Below are positions 38,170 through 47,394 of a stretch of DNA of 64,000 nucleotides, in pieces. Source of the DNA: Planctomycetales bacterium (GTDB lineage: Bacteria > Planctomycetota > Planctomycetia > Planctomycetales > Planctomycetaceae); contig JAPLOA010000054.1 of assembly GCA_026400835.1 (NCBI GenBank), positions 62,001 to 126,000 on the forward strand, given 5' to 3'. Both the position numbers and the translations under genes were made by a program. Each line of letters starts with the position of its first letter. Position 1 is the first letter of the stretch. The notes beneath the pieces were generated by a model. The model had not been told where the DNA came from. It did no database searches and was given only the letters and a program-made list of their open reading frames with translations.

Positions 38170-40653
38170 CTACTTGCTTTGAAACAGGGGACTCTGCACG
38201 ATCTCGTGGATTAACGCTTTGAATCCATAATTCTTTTCCCGGAGACGATTAACGATGGTTTCGATCTGCGGCTTGTCGGCATGAGTCGGTGCTGCCCCGG
38301 TACTGTAAGCGAGCAGCTTTTCAGTCAGGTTGCGGGCAAGTTGGTCTTTGTCTTCGAGCATGAGTTGCTTGTACTCGTCGATATCACGAAAACGTCGTCC
38401 ATCAGGCAGAAGATCGCCGGGATCCACGGCGGGACCATTCCAGTATCGCACTCGACGGCCGTTGACTTCTCTCGGCTCTCCGGTGGCACGGTAATGATCA
38501 CGCCAGCCACCAATAACGTCAAAGCTTTCGAGCGCGAAGCCGGGTGGATCGATCTTGCAATGACAACTTGCGCAGCTTTCGACATCGCGATGCCTGGCGA
38601 GTTGCTCACGAATTGTTGTGGCACCGCGAATGTCGGGCTCAATGGCTTCCACATCCAACGGCGGCTTGGGTGGCGGTGTGCCGAGGATGCGTTCCAGTAC
38701 CCAGGAACCGCGAATGATGGGCGAGGTTGTGGTGCCGTTCGCGGTGACTTTCAACACGCTGCCCATTGTGAGCAGTCCACCGCGGTGACTGTCGCTCGGC
38801 AACGTCACCTTGCGCATTTCCATTCCGTCGATCCCGGGAATGCCATAGTGTTTCGCCAGGCGCGCGTTCAGGAAAGTAAAATCCGAACTTACGAAGTGAG
38901 TCAGCGGCAGGTCGTTCCTGAGCACTTCGTCAAAGAACATTGAAGTCTCTTTGAGCATCGATGTCTTCAGGATGTCATCATACTCGGGGTAGAGTGTACC
39001 ATCGGGTAACGTCGCGTCGATGGCGCGGAGGCTGAGCCATTGACCGGTGAAGTTCGTGTTAAATGCCCGGGCCTTTGGATCACGGAGCAATCGCTCGACC
39101 TGTTCACTAAGCACATCTTGCTCATGAAGTTTGTTCTTTGCGGCGAGTTGAAAAAGCTCCTCATCGGGCATTGAACTCCACAGGAAATACGACAGCCGAC
39201 TGGCCAGCGCAAAGTCATTGAGCCTGGGCGTTTGTTCGCGAAGAAAAAGAAAATCGGGCGAAACCAAAATGCCCTTGAGACCGACTCGCATCGCCTGCTC
39301 AAAGCTATAGTTTTGGTCCAGCTTTGACTTCACACGCGCAAGGAACGGCTTAATATCCTCGTCGCTGACCTGACGACGAAATGCACGACGCGCGAATTCG
39401 CGAAGAATTCGTTCCGCGTCCACCATCGGCTGCTGCGAGACGACTTCGAACCGCTCCGGCGAAATGCGAGTCTGCTTCAGATCGCCAAAGATCGCTTTGT
39501 GACCTGGCGGTGGCCAGGACTCAAGAAGGGGACCTTCCACATCGACCCATTGAATCACAAGGCCAGGACCGGTGTACTTGTCGGCACCGATTTTTTCAAC
39601 AGCAGGCGGCAGCGCAGGCAGACCTTCGGCAAGGATGCGGATTCGGTTCTCCGGTTCGAGTTGCTCGGTGAATTCGACCACGGTCGGTGTATCGGCGGGT
39701 ACCGCGAAGTAGTCGATGAGTCGCTCTTCGGTCACTTCTTTGAGTGTGCCCGCGGTGACGCGAAATGTGATTGGTTTGCCTTCGCTTTGGAAACCATAGC
39801 CGGAGATGCGAAAGCGATATCTGCCGCGCACGTGGCTGCGGAAGTTCCACATGGTCACGCGGATGTTCGCAGACTCCCAGGTCGCGAAGATGGCGACGCC
39901 ATCATCAGTATGTCGGTAAACACTTCCCGTGGCTTTGACGGTTTTCTCTTCTCGGATGTCGAAACGCTTCTTCTGGATCCACGGCTCTGGCTCGTTCGCA
40001 ATGGCCTCGTCGAGTACTCGATCCGCGGCATCGAGATAGTTGCGCATCAAAAACGAAGATGTGTGCAAGAGCTCAGCGTTGTTATCGAAACCGTTGGTCG
40101 AAGTATCCAGCGGCAGCAAGTCCGTCAAATCCACCTCGACACCAAGCAAGTCTCGCACCGTGTTCGCATACTCTGCTCGATTCAGCCGCCGCATCACCAC
40201 GCGACCCTCTGTTTCCCTGCGGGCGATTTCTGCTTTTCCGGCTTGTGTGCTGATCCAGTCCATGACGCTTTGCACGTCCTTCACTGGCGGACGCGGCTCA
40301 TCCCTGGGCGGCATGGTGCCTTCTTTGAGCTGCTCCAAAACCGTCAGCCACCTCTCGCGGTTCTGTTTGTCATTGAAATCATCCGTCAGACTCGTGAGAG
40401 TGAAGTCACCTTCTGCTTTCGCCCCCGAGTGACACTTTTCGCAGTGCTGGGTGAACAACTGCCTGGCTGAAACCTCTTCCTGAGCAGCCGTGATGTTCGA
40501 TGAGACACATGCCAGGATTGCGCAGACAATTCGCATGCACATCGATCGCGCAGCGACCCGTGTCCAGAGTGCCGAGTAAGATGCTGAAGCTGGCATTGTG
40601 AGCGATTCCGTGATGACATCGGAAAGGGAACTAAATCGCGAAGTAGACATCAT
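38170..40653 (-). CDS. DUF1592-type haem-binding protein (DUF1587/1592/1588/1585)
   Basis: A planctomycete-type protein of up to 827 residues. A c-type haem motif C-E-K-C-H (QHCEKCHSGAKAEGD) lies at about residue 70, followed by the DUF1587 region (MRRLNRAEYANTVRDLLGV), DUF1592 (ASRLSYFLWSSMPDEELF), DUF1588 (HRGGLLTMGSVLKVTANG) and the C-terminal DUF1585 (VNRLREKNYGFKALIHEIV). A second cysteine pair (CASCHCKIDPPGFALE) may bind haem or metal. Such proteins probably act in the periplasm in sugar or polymer oxidation, but no reaction is proven. The start is unclear: 40653 gives a long lead, while ATG 40542 or 40536 would put the signal MRIVCAILACVSSNITAAQ at the N-terminus. Confidence 0.88.
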   Translation of the reverse strand: MMSTSRFSSLSDVITESLTMPASASYSALWTRVAARSMCMRIVCAILACVSSNITAAQEEVSARQLFTQHCEKCHSGAKAEGDFTLTSLTDDFNDKQNRERWLTVLEQLKEGTMPPRDEPRPPVKDVQSVMDWISTQAGKAEIARRETEGRVVMRRLNRAEYANTVRDLLGVEVDLTDLLPLDTSTNGFDNNAELLHTSSFLMRNYLDAADRVLDEAIANEPEPWIQKKRFDIREEKTVKATGSVYRHTDDGVAIFATWESANIRVTMWNFRSHVRGRYRFRISGYGFQSEGKPITFRVTAGTLKEVTEERLIDYFAVPADTPTVVEFTEQLEPENRIRILAEGLPALPPAVEKIGADKYTGPGLVIQWVDVEGPLLESWPPPGHKAIFGDLKQTRISPERFEVVSQQPMVDAERILREFARRAFRRQVSDEDIKPFLARVKSKLDQNYSFEQAMRVGLKGILVSPDFLFLREQTPRLNDFALASRLSYFLWSSMPDEELFQLAAKNKLHEQDVLSEQVERLLRDPKARAFNTNFTGQWLSLRAIDATLPDGTLYPEYDDILKTSMLKETSMFFDEVLRNDLPLTHFVSSDFTFLNARLAKHYGIPGIDGMEMRKVTLPSDSHRGGLLTMGSVLKVTANGTTTSPIIRGSWVLERILGTPPPKPPLDVEAIEPDIRGATTIREQLARHRDVESCASCHCKIDPPGFALESFDVIGGWRDHYRATGEPREVNGRRVRYWNGPAVDPGDLLPDGRRFRDIDEYKQLMLEDKDQLARNLTEKLLAYSTGAAPTHADKPQIETIVNRLREKNYGFKALIHEIVQSPLFQSK

Positions 40654-40701
40654 GGACTGGAATGATGGGCAATTCCGGGTCGGCGGTTTTGTTAACGGCC
40701 A

Positions 40702-41442
40702 CTATTGGCGTTTGTCTGCGTTCTGCTTGAGCTCCTGAAGTTCGGCTCTCAAACGCTCGTTCTCTTTTTTCAGCTTCGCGACAAGATCGGGATCACCGGC
40801 TTCATGGTGTTTAGAGTCTGCGTGCATCTCGGCTGACAAACGTAGTTTGGCGGCATGCACATCACGCTCGATGTCTTCAGCCTTCGTCATGAGTTTGTGA
40901 GCGAGATCATGCTCCTCGGCTAACTTGAGGTGTTCCGCTGCAACTCGCAGGTGATGCAAACGTTGACCTGCCCTTTCTAGCTTTTCGATTTGAGCTCGGA
41001 ATTCTGGCCGATGTTCGCCTTTCTCAGCATGTTGGGAATGAATTTTATGAAGTTCTCGTTCGATGTCGGCGATTTCTCCACGAACTTTCAACAGGTCCGA
41101 CTCAGCCGCTTGTTCCTCACGCATCGTTCGCTCTTTGTTCAGCAAATCCTGCAGCCGGTCCTTGAGATTCGTTGTTTCTTTGTCGATGCCAAAGCCAACT
41201 TCCTTTTCTGGCCTCCCGTTGGATTTCGCTTCGAGTCGTTCAGCCATTTCCAGCAGTTTTGAGGATTCCTTTTCGATCTCGTGGGCTTCATCCTTGTTGC
41301 CTTGTTCGGCCAGCAGTGCAGCTTTGGTTTGCATCGCTTTCGCCCGTTCCCTTAACTCGTCGATGTCAGATGCGAAGAGTGCTCCGCCGCTGCTGCCAAG
41401 CAAGAGTCCAAGAATCGCTTTCGAAAATGCTGTGAACTTCAT
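40702..41442 (-). CDS. secreted coiled-coil protein
   Basis: A 246-residue protein with a signal peptide (FSKAILGLLLGSSGGALFA) and an almost wholly helical, charged body with heptad patterns (DIDELRERAKAMQTKAALLA, IADIERELHKIHSQHAEKG, LVAKLKKENERLRAELQEL). No catalytic motif. It is probably a structural or tethering protein of the periplasm or envelope. ATG at 41442 starts the signal peptide; upstream extension is non-coding in character. It heads the last block of three genes, 331 bases after the double-esterase gene, and may have its own promoter. Confidence 0.78.
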   Translation of the reverse strand: MKFTAFSKAILGLLLGSSGGALFASDIDELRERAKAMQTKAALLAEQGNKDEAHEIEKESSKLLEMAERLEAKSNGRPEKEVGFGIDKETTNLKDRLQDLLNKERTMREEQAAESDLLKVRGEIADIERELHKIHSQHAEKGEHRPEFRAQIEKLERAGQRLHHLRVAAEHLKLAEEHDLAHKLMTKAEDIERDVHAAKLRLSAEMHADSKHHEAGDPDLVAKLKKENERLRAELQELKQNADKRQ

Positions 41443-41773
41443 TTGTTTGTCTTTCTGTTCAATTTTTGGAGGATGGAAGGAACAAAACCGTGGGCGCAGC
41501 GTTGAGCGGAAATCAACGGTCTGAAGTCGTATTGGGATTCGGCCGAATTCCATTCGCACGGGATTTCCGGCGAAATTCACGAGGACAGATATCGCACGCC
41601 AGTACTGAGAGACACTGTAACGTCTCAAACAACGTTTGTGAAAAAGTCTGATGTAAAAAGTCTGCTGCACTTCGGGCGTCCAGAGTCTTCCCATTCGGTG
41701 CACTTTGGCTCGGCGGGCTCCAGCACGAAGGTCAGGAAAAGGATTTTGAGTTCATGGCTTGATGATTCCAGAT
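41443..41773. other. 331-bp gap inside the leftward gene series
   Basis: The only gap of this size in the series from 60849 to 36859. It may contain a promoter for the coiled-coil, DUF1592 and DUF1552 genes. I see no repeat family or relic gene in it. Confidence 0.45.
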
Positions 41774-43600
41774 TCAGGGATTGCGTTGAATATCCTCGGG
41801 CCGGGCACTGTTCGGCAACCGCTGTTTGTCTTTGAAGAACGCCCAGACTCGCTCTGCGCCGGAAAATGACGCGATCGGCGCATTTCCTTCTCGGCGAGCT
41901 CGGGAGCCGGGCCAGCCGTGCCCTCCTTCTGAGTCTTCCAAGAAGATCGTCGTCGCTCCGTTGGGTGTGGCCTCATACGTGGCTGTAGTGACCGTCCCCG
42001 TCGTTTCGATCGCAGGATGCGGATCGGATTTATTCACGTCTACCCAGAACGCAACCACGTCCTTCAGGGGCTTGTATGGCGCATCCTGAGCGCGGCGCAC
42101 GATCGGATTTCGGCTCATGCCGCCCTCGATCGGCACTTCTTCGTCCTTCGCCCCGTTGATAATGAGGACCGGCAACGGAACTGTCGGCCTCGTGTCGAAC
42201 GTGAACATGGAGGCCACGACGGGAGCGATCGCTGCAAGGCGCTCGGGGCGTGTCACGGCGTAGACGAACGTCATCATCCCGCCATTGGATCCACCAGTCA
42301 TGGAGATTCGCGTCGGATCGGCACCATGGTCGTTCACGAGCGTGTCGATCAGCGTATCGAAGTAGGCGATGTCATCGGCGTCTTGTACCATCCGACGCAT
42401 GAGAAATCCTGTGTTCCAGGCATGGCGATCATTACCGAAGTCTGTTCCTTCAGCGTAGACCACCATGAAGCCGCTTTCCCTCGCGACGGCGTCAAAGCCC
42501 GAGTTGGCCCGCATGACTTCGGCGCTGCCCATTCCGCCGTGGAGTACGATCACCGCAGGTCGTTTGGCCGGATCTGAGGAGGAGTTGACGACGACGGCCC
42601 GACGATCCTGCTCCCTGATCTTCAATGAAACGATAACGTCAGGTTTTGCGGCCGTGGGCTTGATGCTAGCTTCGTCACCAAACGCCTCGCGATAGAACGT
42701 CCAATTGGAGTCACCCAGGGCTTCGAGCGTCTTCATGGGGTTATGGTCCACTCCCGGCAGCACTGTCCATGTGTGTGGGATCCTGAGGCTTTCAAGATGC
42801 TCATGAAAGTCACGGTTCGGGCCGAAGGTTTCGTCCTGATCGCCGCACACCTGCCGAACGAGCGAGTCCCTGATAATAGCGTCCGCATTTTGCTCGGCGA
42901 GTCGCCGTGGACTGACGCTCTTGAAATACTCCTGATCGCCTCCGTAAACCTGCTGCAAAACTTCTGCGGCTCGTTTCCTGCCAGCTCGCGGGGCCTGGAT
43001 GAGTTCAGCTTGCAGCGGACCGCCGCCCATGATTGACACCGCACGGAACAGATCGGTGTATTTGAATCCCAATCTTGCGGCACCGTAACCGCCCATGCTG
43101 TATCCATCGAGCAATCTGCCTTCACGTGTCGCAATGGTGCTATACGTTGCATCGATATGGGGCACGAGTTCTTTGACGATGATGGTTTCCATCGGCACCG
43201 ATCCGTCCTTCCAATCGACGTACATGCCTTCGACAAGTCCATTAACGAAAACCACAAAACACGGCAGAGTTTTGCCTGCTTCGATGGCGGCGTCAAAGTG
43301 AGCGGCGACTTTTGCTAACCCAGCAACTCCACCACCAGATCCATGCAGCCAATAGACGACGGGGAATCGCCGTTGTGGTTCGCGATCGTAGGCTGCTGGC
43401 GTGTAGAGATGGTAACTGACTTTGCCTTTGGCGGCAGCGCTGTCGAACGTATGAAATGTGATATGCGGAGCTTTCACTTCAGGCGTGACCCAGTCTAGTC
43501 CCGAATGCGATTCAACTTGCGGTGCTGTTGGCTGCGCCACGGTGGGCGTAAGCAGGAGCAGGAGAAAAAACAAGGCTACTGCTCGAGTTGCGTATTTCAT
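41774..43600 (-). CDS. secreted double esterase (two alpha/beta-hydrolase domains)
   Basis: A 608-residue exported protein (signal FFLLLLLTPTVAQP) with two hydrolase domains in tandem. The first, about residues 40-310, has PVVYWLHGSGGG and the nucleophile serine at 168 (LLDGYSMGGYGAARLG), like EstA/esterase D enzymes. The second, about 325-600, has PAVIVLHGGMGSAEVM and serine 437 (SMTGGSNGGMMTFVYA) with a late histidine in EDSEGGHGWPG, like LpqC/PHB-depolymerase and feruloyl esterases. The ATG at 43600 overlaps the stop of the upstream esterase gene by four bases. Likely removes ester groups such as acetyl or feruloyl from a polymer. Confidence 0.88.
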   Translation of the reverse strand: MKYATRAVALFFLLLLLTPTVAQPTAPQVESHSGLDWVTPEVKAPHITFHTFDSAAAKGKVSYHLYTPAAYDREPQRRFPVVYWLHGSGGGVAGLAKVAAHFDAAIEAGKTLPCFVVFVNGLVEGMYVDWKDGSVPMETIIVKELVPHIDATYSTIATREGRLLDGYSMGGYGAARLGFKYTDLFRAVSIMGGGPLQAELIQAPRAGRKRAAEVLQQVYGGDQEYFKSVSPRRLAEQNADAIIRDSLVRQVCGDQDETFGPNRDFHEHLESLRIPHTWTVLPGVDHNPMKTLEALGDSNWTFYREAFGDEASIKPTAAKPDVIVSLKIREQDRRAVVVNSSSDPAKRPAVIVLHGGMGSAEVMRANSGFDAVARESGFMVVYAEGTDFGNDRHAWNTGFLMRRMVQDADDIAYFDTLIDTLVNDHGADPTRISMTGGSNGGMMTFVYAVTRPERLAAIAPVVASMFTFDTRPTVPLPVLIINGAKDEEVPIEGGMSRNPIVRRAQDAPYKPLKDVVAFWVDVNKSDPHPAIETTGTVTTATYEATPNGATTIFLEDSEGGHGWPGSRARREGNAPIASFSGAERVWAFFKDKQRLPNSARPEDIQRNP

Positions 43601-44643
43601 TGCCTGGTTTCCTGCTTCGTTGCGTTGATCGTCGGACGCGGATGTTTCTGGAAAAATTCCCACATCAGGTCGTTTGCGGAAATATCCATGGTCGACTCGC
43701 CGAGACTCGACACGATCGGCTTCTGCCCTGGCCACGTGTGTCCACCACCTTCGATTTCGATAAGGACCACCTCGCTGTCTTCGCGGCCGCCGCTCCATGT
43801 CTTGCGGTTGACCTTCATGCCGTCGTCGGCCTTGTCCGGCAAGGGGGTGATTTCGGGGTCGTTCATGCAGCCATTTGCCTGCACCCATCTTTGAATCGTG
43901 TGATCCACCGATCGGAATTTCGTGATTCCATTTCGGCCGAGGAATCCCTTTCCGAAGCCACCCTTGAATGGGGCGAACTCGTCCTTTGTGCCATGAAAGT
44001 GCATCACCGGCACCGGCCGTTTGTTGCGGGGAGCCTCCATCATCAGCGGGCCGCCGACTGGGGCGATGGCGGCGATGCGATCAGAAAGTTCCGAAGCGAC
44101 GTAATGCGACATGATGGCACCATTCGAGAGCCCGGTCGCGAAGACACGATCTGCATCGACATTGGTCACCCTCGCGAGATCATCCAGCAATTCGCGAGTG
44201 AAGCCCACATCGTCAATGTTGTTTTGCATCGCGTAGCCGCAACATTCGCCACCGTTGAATGTGAGCAAAGTGTTGGCCAGCTTGCCGGTGCCATACGGAT
44301 AAACAACAATGAAACCCGCTTCGTCCGCCTTGGCGTTCATTCCGGTCAGTCGGATCATGCTCTCGGGATTCCCTCCGCCGCCATGATAGACCACAACTAC
44401 AGGCGCAGCCTTGCTCGCGTTGTATTTCTTCGGAATGTAGATGCGATACCGTCGTTCCAGATCACCGACAAGCAACGTCCGCGTGTGATCTCCAGCGCTG
44501 AGCTTGCCATCGCCGTTCTTGTCGCCGCGATAAGAGTTCTCAATTAGCTTTTCTTTTTGCTGTGCTTGCACGAACAGCCCAAGGGTCAAACAGGCGCAAG
44601 CCACCATCGGAACGAACAGCGATACGATCATTATTCTCGTCAT
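43597..44643 (-). CDS. secreted LpqC/PHB-depolymerase-type esterase with EF-hand motif
   Basis: A 348-residue alpha/beta hydrolase with a signal peptide (LFVPMVACACLTLGLFVQA). An EF-hand-like calcium loop DKNGDGKLSAGD lies at residues 41-52, followed by APVVVVYHGGGGNPESM, the nucleophile serine 173 in FATGLSNGAIMSH and the late histidine in EIEGGGHTWPGQ. The family includes acetyl xylan and feruloyl esterases and PHB depolymerases. It starts 12 bases after the mini EF-hand gene and overlaps the double esterase by four bases, so it is part of the same transcript. Confidence 0.9.
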   Translation of the reverse strand: MTRIMIVSLFVPMVACACLTLGLFVQAQQKEKLIENSYRGDKNGDGKLSAGDHTRTLLVGDLERRYRIYIPKKYNASKAAPVVVVYHGGGGNPESMIRLTGMNAKADEAGFIVVYPYGTGKLANTLLTFNGGECCGYAMQNNIDDVGFTRELLDDLARVTNVDADRVFATGLSNGAIMSHYVASELSDRIAAIAPVGGPLMMEAPRNKRPVPVMHFHGTKDEFAPFKGGFGKGFLGRNGITKFRSVDHTIQRWVQANGCMNDPEITPLPDKADDGMKVNRKTWSGGREDSEVVLIEIEGGGHTWPGQKPIVSSLGESTMDISANDLMWEFFQKHPRPTINATKQETRQ

Positions 44644-44655
44644 GGATTCACTCCC

Positions 44656-44865
44656 TTAACCATCCTTGTCCGCGTCCACGGCATAAAACCATCGCGGCTT
44701 GCCAGCCTCTTCTCGCGATACTTTCCCGTTCGCGTCTTTATCGAGCTGTCGAAAGAGGTCGCCGACAGACTGGAAGGTCAGCGTCGTCTGAGCCGTCAGA
44801 CTAGAGGCGGTTAAAACGGATACGACGATCAGTAATGCGATTGAGATAACAGACATTTTCATCAT
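44656..44865 (-). CDS. mini EF-hand secreted protein
   Basis: A 69-residue exported protein: signal peptide (MSVISIALLIVVSVLTASSL), one complete EF-hand loop (DKDANGKVSREE) and a second that stops right after DADKDG. The ATG at 44865 is preceded by TTTGGAGG and overlaps the preceding stop (ATGA), so translation is coupled to the serine hydrolase gene. The abrupt end in the second loop suggests either a shortened calcium-binding peptide or the left-over of a longer gene, perhaps once joined to the next esterase. Confidence 0.7.
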   Translation of the reverse strand: MMKMSVISIALLIVVSVLTASSLTAQTTLTFQSVGDLFRQLDKDANGKVSREEAGKPRWFYAVDADKDG

Positions 44866-46307
44866 TTCGTCCTCCAAAGTGCCTTGAGCTCGTTCTCCGT
44901 GACGAAGCCATCCTTGTCTTCATCCAGCAGGTCAAAGAGTGCGGCGGGCAGTTCGTCGCGGCTCAGCTTGCCGTCATTGTTTTTGTCGCGTTGTTTGAGA
45001 GGGCTGCTTGTGCCACCTGTGCCGCCGAGTGTGCTGTTCATGGAGGGTGCTTTGGCAACGATGCCGAGGGCTTCGCTAGCGAGGGCGAGGAAAGCGGGGT
45101 AAGTCGGGGCTTTATAGTGCTCGGTCTGGACCATGAAGAGTGTGAACGAGGTGTTCTTGCGGTCGATGACGAATTGTGTGCCGTCCGCGCCACCCCAGCC
45201 GTAGCTGCCCGCACCGTTCACGATGCCACCGAGGCCGTACTTCATCGTCGGATGCTTCAGGTGGTTCTCGAAGATCAGGTCGACCGTCTCGGGCTTGAGC
45301 ACGCGCACGCCGTCGAGTTCTCCGCGATTCAGGATCATGCGGCAGAGGCGTTCGTAATCGCCGATCGTTCCGAACAACCCGTGCCCGCCCAGGAACAATG
45401 TCGGTTTGGTGAAGACGCGGCTAAGGCTAAGATCGTTACCCGGCAAGAGCACGCCCGGTTTCGGTTGACCATAAATCCGACAGAGCCGATTGACCTTCGA
45501 CTTCGGCACATAAAAGTCGGTGTCCGGCATCTTGAGCGGCTTGAACAGCCGCTCCTGAAGAATGACGTCGAGCGGCTGGCCGGTGATCGCTTCGAGATAC
45601 CGCCCGAGGATGTCCAGCCCCAATCCATAGTTGTAGTTCGTGCCCGGCTGAAACATGAGCGGCTCTCTGGCGACAGCTTCTGAGAACTCTTTCAACGTCG
45701 TGCCCGGCTTGGTTATCGCCTGATATGCCATCGCGGCGGCTTGCTGACCGCCGCCGTAGCCGAGTCCACTGGAGTGGCTCATCAGCATGCGCGGCGTGAT
45801 GGCGAACTTCGCCGGGACGACGTTATCGCCATCTTTCACCGTGGGGCTGGCCCACTCCGGACAATGCTTCGAGATCGGATCATCCAGCCCGAATTTTCCC
45901 TCGTCGTAGAGTGTCAGCGCCGCCAGCGCGATGACCGGTTTGGTCATGCTCATCAACCGGAAGATCGCGTCATCGGTCATCGGGCGGTTCTGCTCGATGT
46001 CCGCCATCCCGAACGTCTCGAAGTAGCCGCGATGGCCGTTCTTGTGAATGATGGCTGAGATGCCCGCGACATTTTTCGCCGCGACATGCTGCTGCATTTG
46101 GATGTCGATCTGAGCCAACAACTCCGGCTTCATGCTGGCCATCGTCGCTTCCGAGCCGTGGGGGCGTGGTTTGAATTTCTCGGCAGGAGGCAACGGCGCA
46201 CCTTCCGAGACACCCAGGCCCTTCCACTGTGCAGCCTTGCCAGCAGATTGAGCGAACGCGTGAGTCGCAAGCGTCAAAATCAGAAGAAGTGGAAACAGGG
46301 TCTTCAT
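44862..46307 (-). CDS. secreted beta-lactamase-fold serine hydrolase with EF-hands
   Basis: A 481-residue protein of the class C beta-lactamase/family VIII esterase group. It has a signal peptide (LFPLLLILTLATHAFA), the SxxK catalytic pair at 120-123 (RLMSMTKPVIALAA) and the tyrosine near 227 (PGTNYNYGLGLDILG), then GGIVNGAGSYGWGGADG in place of KTG. The C-terminus carries two EF-hand loops, DKNNDGKLSRDE and DEDKDGFVTENE. Such enzymes cut esters, amides or peptides; resistance to beta-lactams is unlikely. It starts two bases after the TolB-like gene and overlaps the mini EF-hand gene. Confidence 0.9.
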   Translation of the reverse strand: MKTLFPLLLILTLATHAFAQSAGKAAQWKGLGVSEGAPLPPAEKFKPRPHGSEATMASMKPELLAQIDIQMQQHVAAKNVAGISAIIHKNGHRGYFETFGMADIEQNRPMTDDAIFRLMSMTKPVIALAALTLYDEGKFGLDDPISKHCPEWASPTVKDGDNVVPAKFAITPRMLMSHSSGLGYGGGQQAAAMAYQAITKPGTTLKEFSEAVAREPLMFQPGTNYNYGLGLDILGRYLEAITGQPLDVILQERLFKPLKMPDTDFYVPKSKVNRLCRIYGQPKPGVLLPGNDLSLSRVFTKPTLFLGGHGLFGTIGDYERLCRMILNRGELDGVRVLKPETVDLIFENHLKHPTMKYGLGGIVNGAGSYGWGGADGTQFVIDRKNTSFTLFMVQTEHYKAPTYPAFLALASEALGIVAKAPSMNSTLGGTGGTSSPLKQRDKNNDGKLSRDELPAALFDLLDEDKDGFVTENELKALWRTK

Positions 46308-46309
46308 TG

Positions 46310-47263
46310 TCAGTTCGGCGTCGCCTCTCCATGTGGGTAACGGTAGTCGGCCTTGTCGTCGGTCGAGACTTGCTTAGCCGAGCCGTCAGCCAACGTGTAG
46401 AGGAACAGCTTACCGCCGGCGTGATAGACGATAGCGGTGCCGCCTTTCGTCCAGCGTGGGTAGTCGAACCAGACCTTTTTTCCCTCGGCGTTGGCGAAGG
46501 GTTGGGCGTTGGAGATGGTGCGTGTCTTCACATCGAAGTCCGCAACGTAGAGCGTGCGGCCGGGAACCTCGTTCTTGAAGCCGGGGTGGTAGTCAAAGCA
46601 GATTTTTGTCTCATCTGGCGACACGCTGATGCGGTCGAGCAGGCCCGTCTTCGCCAAATCACAATCGATGCGTTCGAACTTGGCCTCGCCTCCGGGATTG
46701 GGCGTCATCAGGAAGTAGCCGTAACCGAGTTTTCCGGGAGCACCGGAGACGAAGAGCCTGCCATCACGCACCGCGGAGTGGACCCACGCATGCTGCTCGG
46801 GGCTGGTGAGCGCGATTTCCTCGCCCGGTTTGCCGCCGATTCTCCCGGCCAAGATGTGGAAGCCGCCTTTCTCGCCGTTCTTGCGGTTCCAGACCGGGGT
46901 GTTCTTGCCGTCGCGCGTCCAGGTGGGATTGAAGTCGGTAAAAGTGCCGTCGGAGAGCTGATGAAAGCCCGTGCCATCCGCGTTGATGATGCACATCGCG
47001 GTGATCCACTTGGTGACTTCCGGGTCGTCCTTGAGACGGCGGAAGAAGACGAGATGATCGCCAGTCTGCGACCACGACGGCTTGAAGTCCCAATGCCCGG
47101 TGGTGATCGGCTTTCCTTCCGGCTGGCCCAGCACATTCACGTGGATCTCACCGTTCTTGTAGTACGACGAACGGTGGCTTTCCTCTGCCAACGCTGACTT
47201 CATGCCGAGAGTGGTCAGCAACGCTGACAGGCAAATCAAGTTCAAGAACAGACGCGGCAACAT
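46310..47263 (-). CDS. secreted TolB/PD40-like propeller protein
   Basis: A 317-residue protein with a signal peptide (FLNLICLSALLTTLGMKSALA) and repeated beta-propeller blades such as KPSWSQTGDHLVFFRRLK, FNPTWTRDGKNTPVW and ISVSPDETKICFDYHPG, like the PD40 repeats of TolB and oligogalacturonate lyases. No catalytic residues were identified. A start at 47398 would overlap the previous stop by four bases but would place 45 extra residues before the signal peptide, so 47263 is chosen. It probably binds or recognises a polymer for the other enzymes. Confidence 0.8.
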   Translation of the reverse strand: MLPRLFLNLICLSALLTTLGMKSALAEESHRSSYYKNGEIHVNVLGQPEGKPITTGHWDFKPSWSQTGDHLVFFRRLKDDPEVTKWITAMCIINADGTGFHQLSDGTFTDFNPTWTRDGKNTPVWNRKNGEKGGFHILAGRIGGKPGEEIALTSPEQHAWVHSAVRDGRLFVSGAPGKLGYGYFLMTPNPGGEAKFERIDCDLAKTGLLDRISVSPDETKICFDYHPGFKNEVPGRTLYVADFDVKTRTISNAQPFANAEGKKVWFDYPRWTKGGTAIVYHAGGKLFLYTLADGSAKQVSTDDKADYRYPHGEATPN

Positions 47264-47394
47264 GGCAGGTTCTTTTCGTAGCAGTTCTGTGCCGAAATAC
47301 GGCAGCATCAGGCTAATGTCGCGAGCCGCCAAAACGTGAAAGCGAATGGAGCGCCCAGTGAGGACCGGAGTGCTGAAGTGGTGCGGTTTTGTGC

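Noticed and set aside
39499-40470. Plus-strand frame of 323 codons
   Set aside because: Lies opposite the DUF1592 gene and has no recognisable motif; strong codon bias on the minus strand explains it.
46229-47197. Plus-strand frame of 322 codons
   Set aside because: Antisense to the TolB-like gene, whose signal peptide and propeller blades are convincing.
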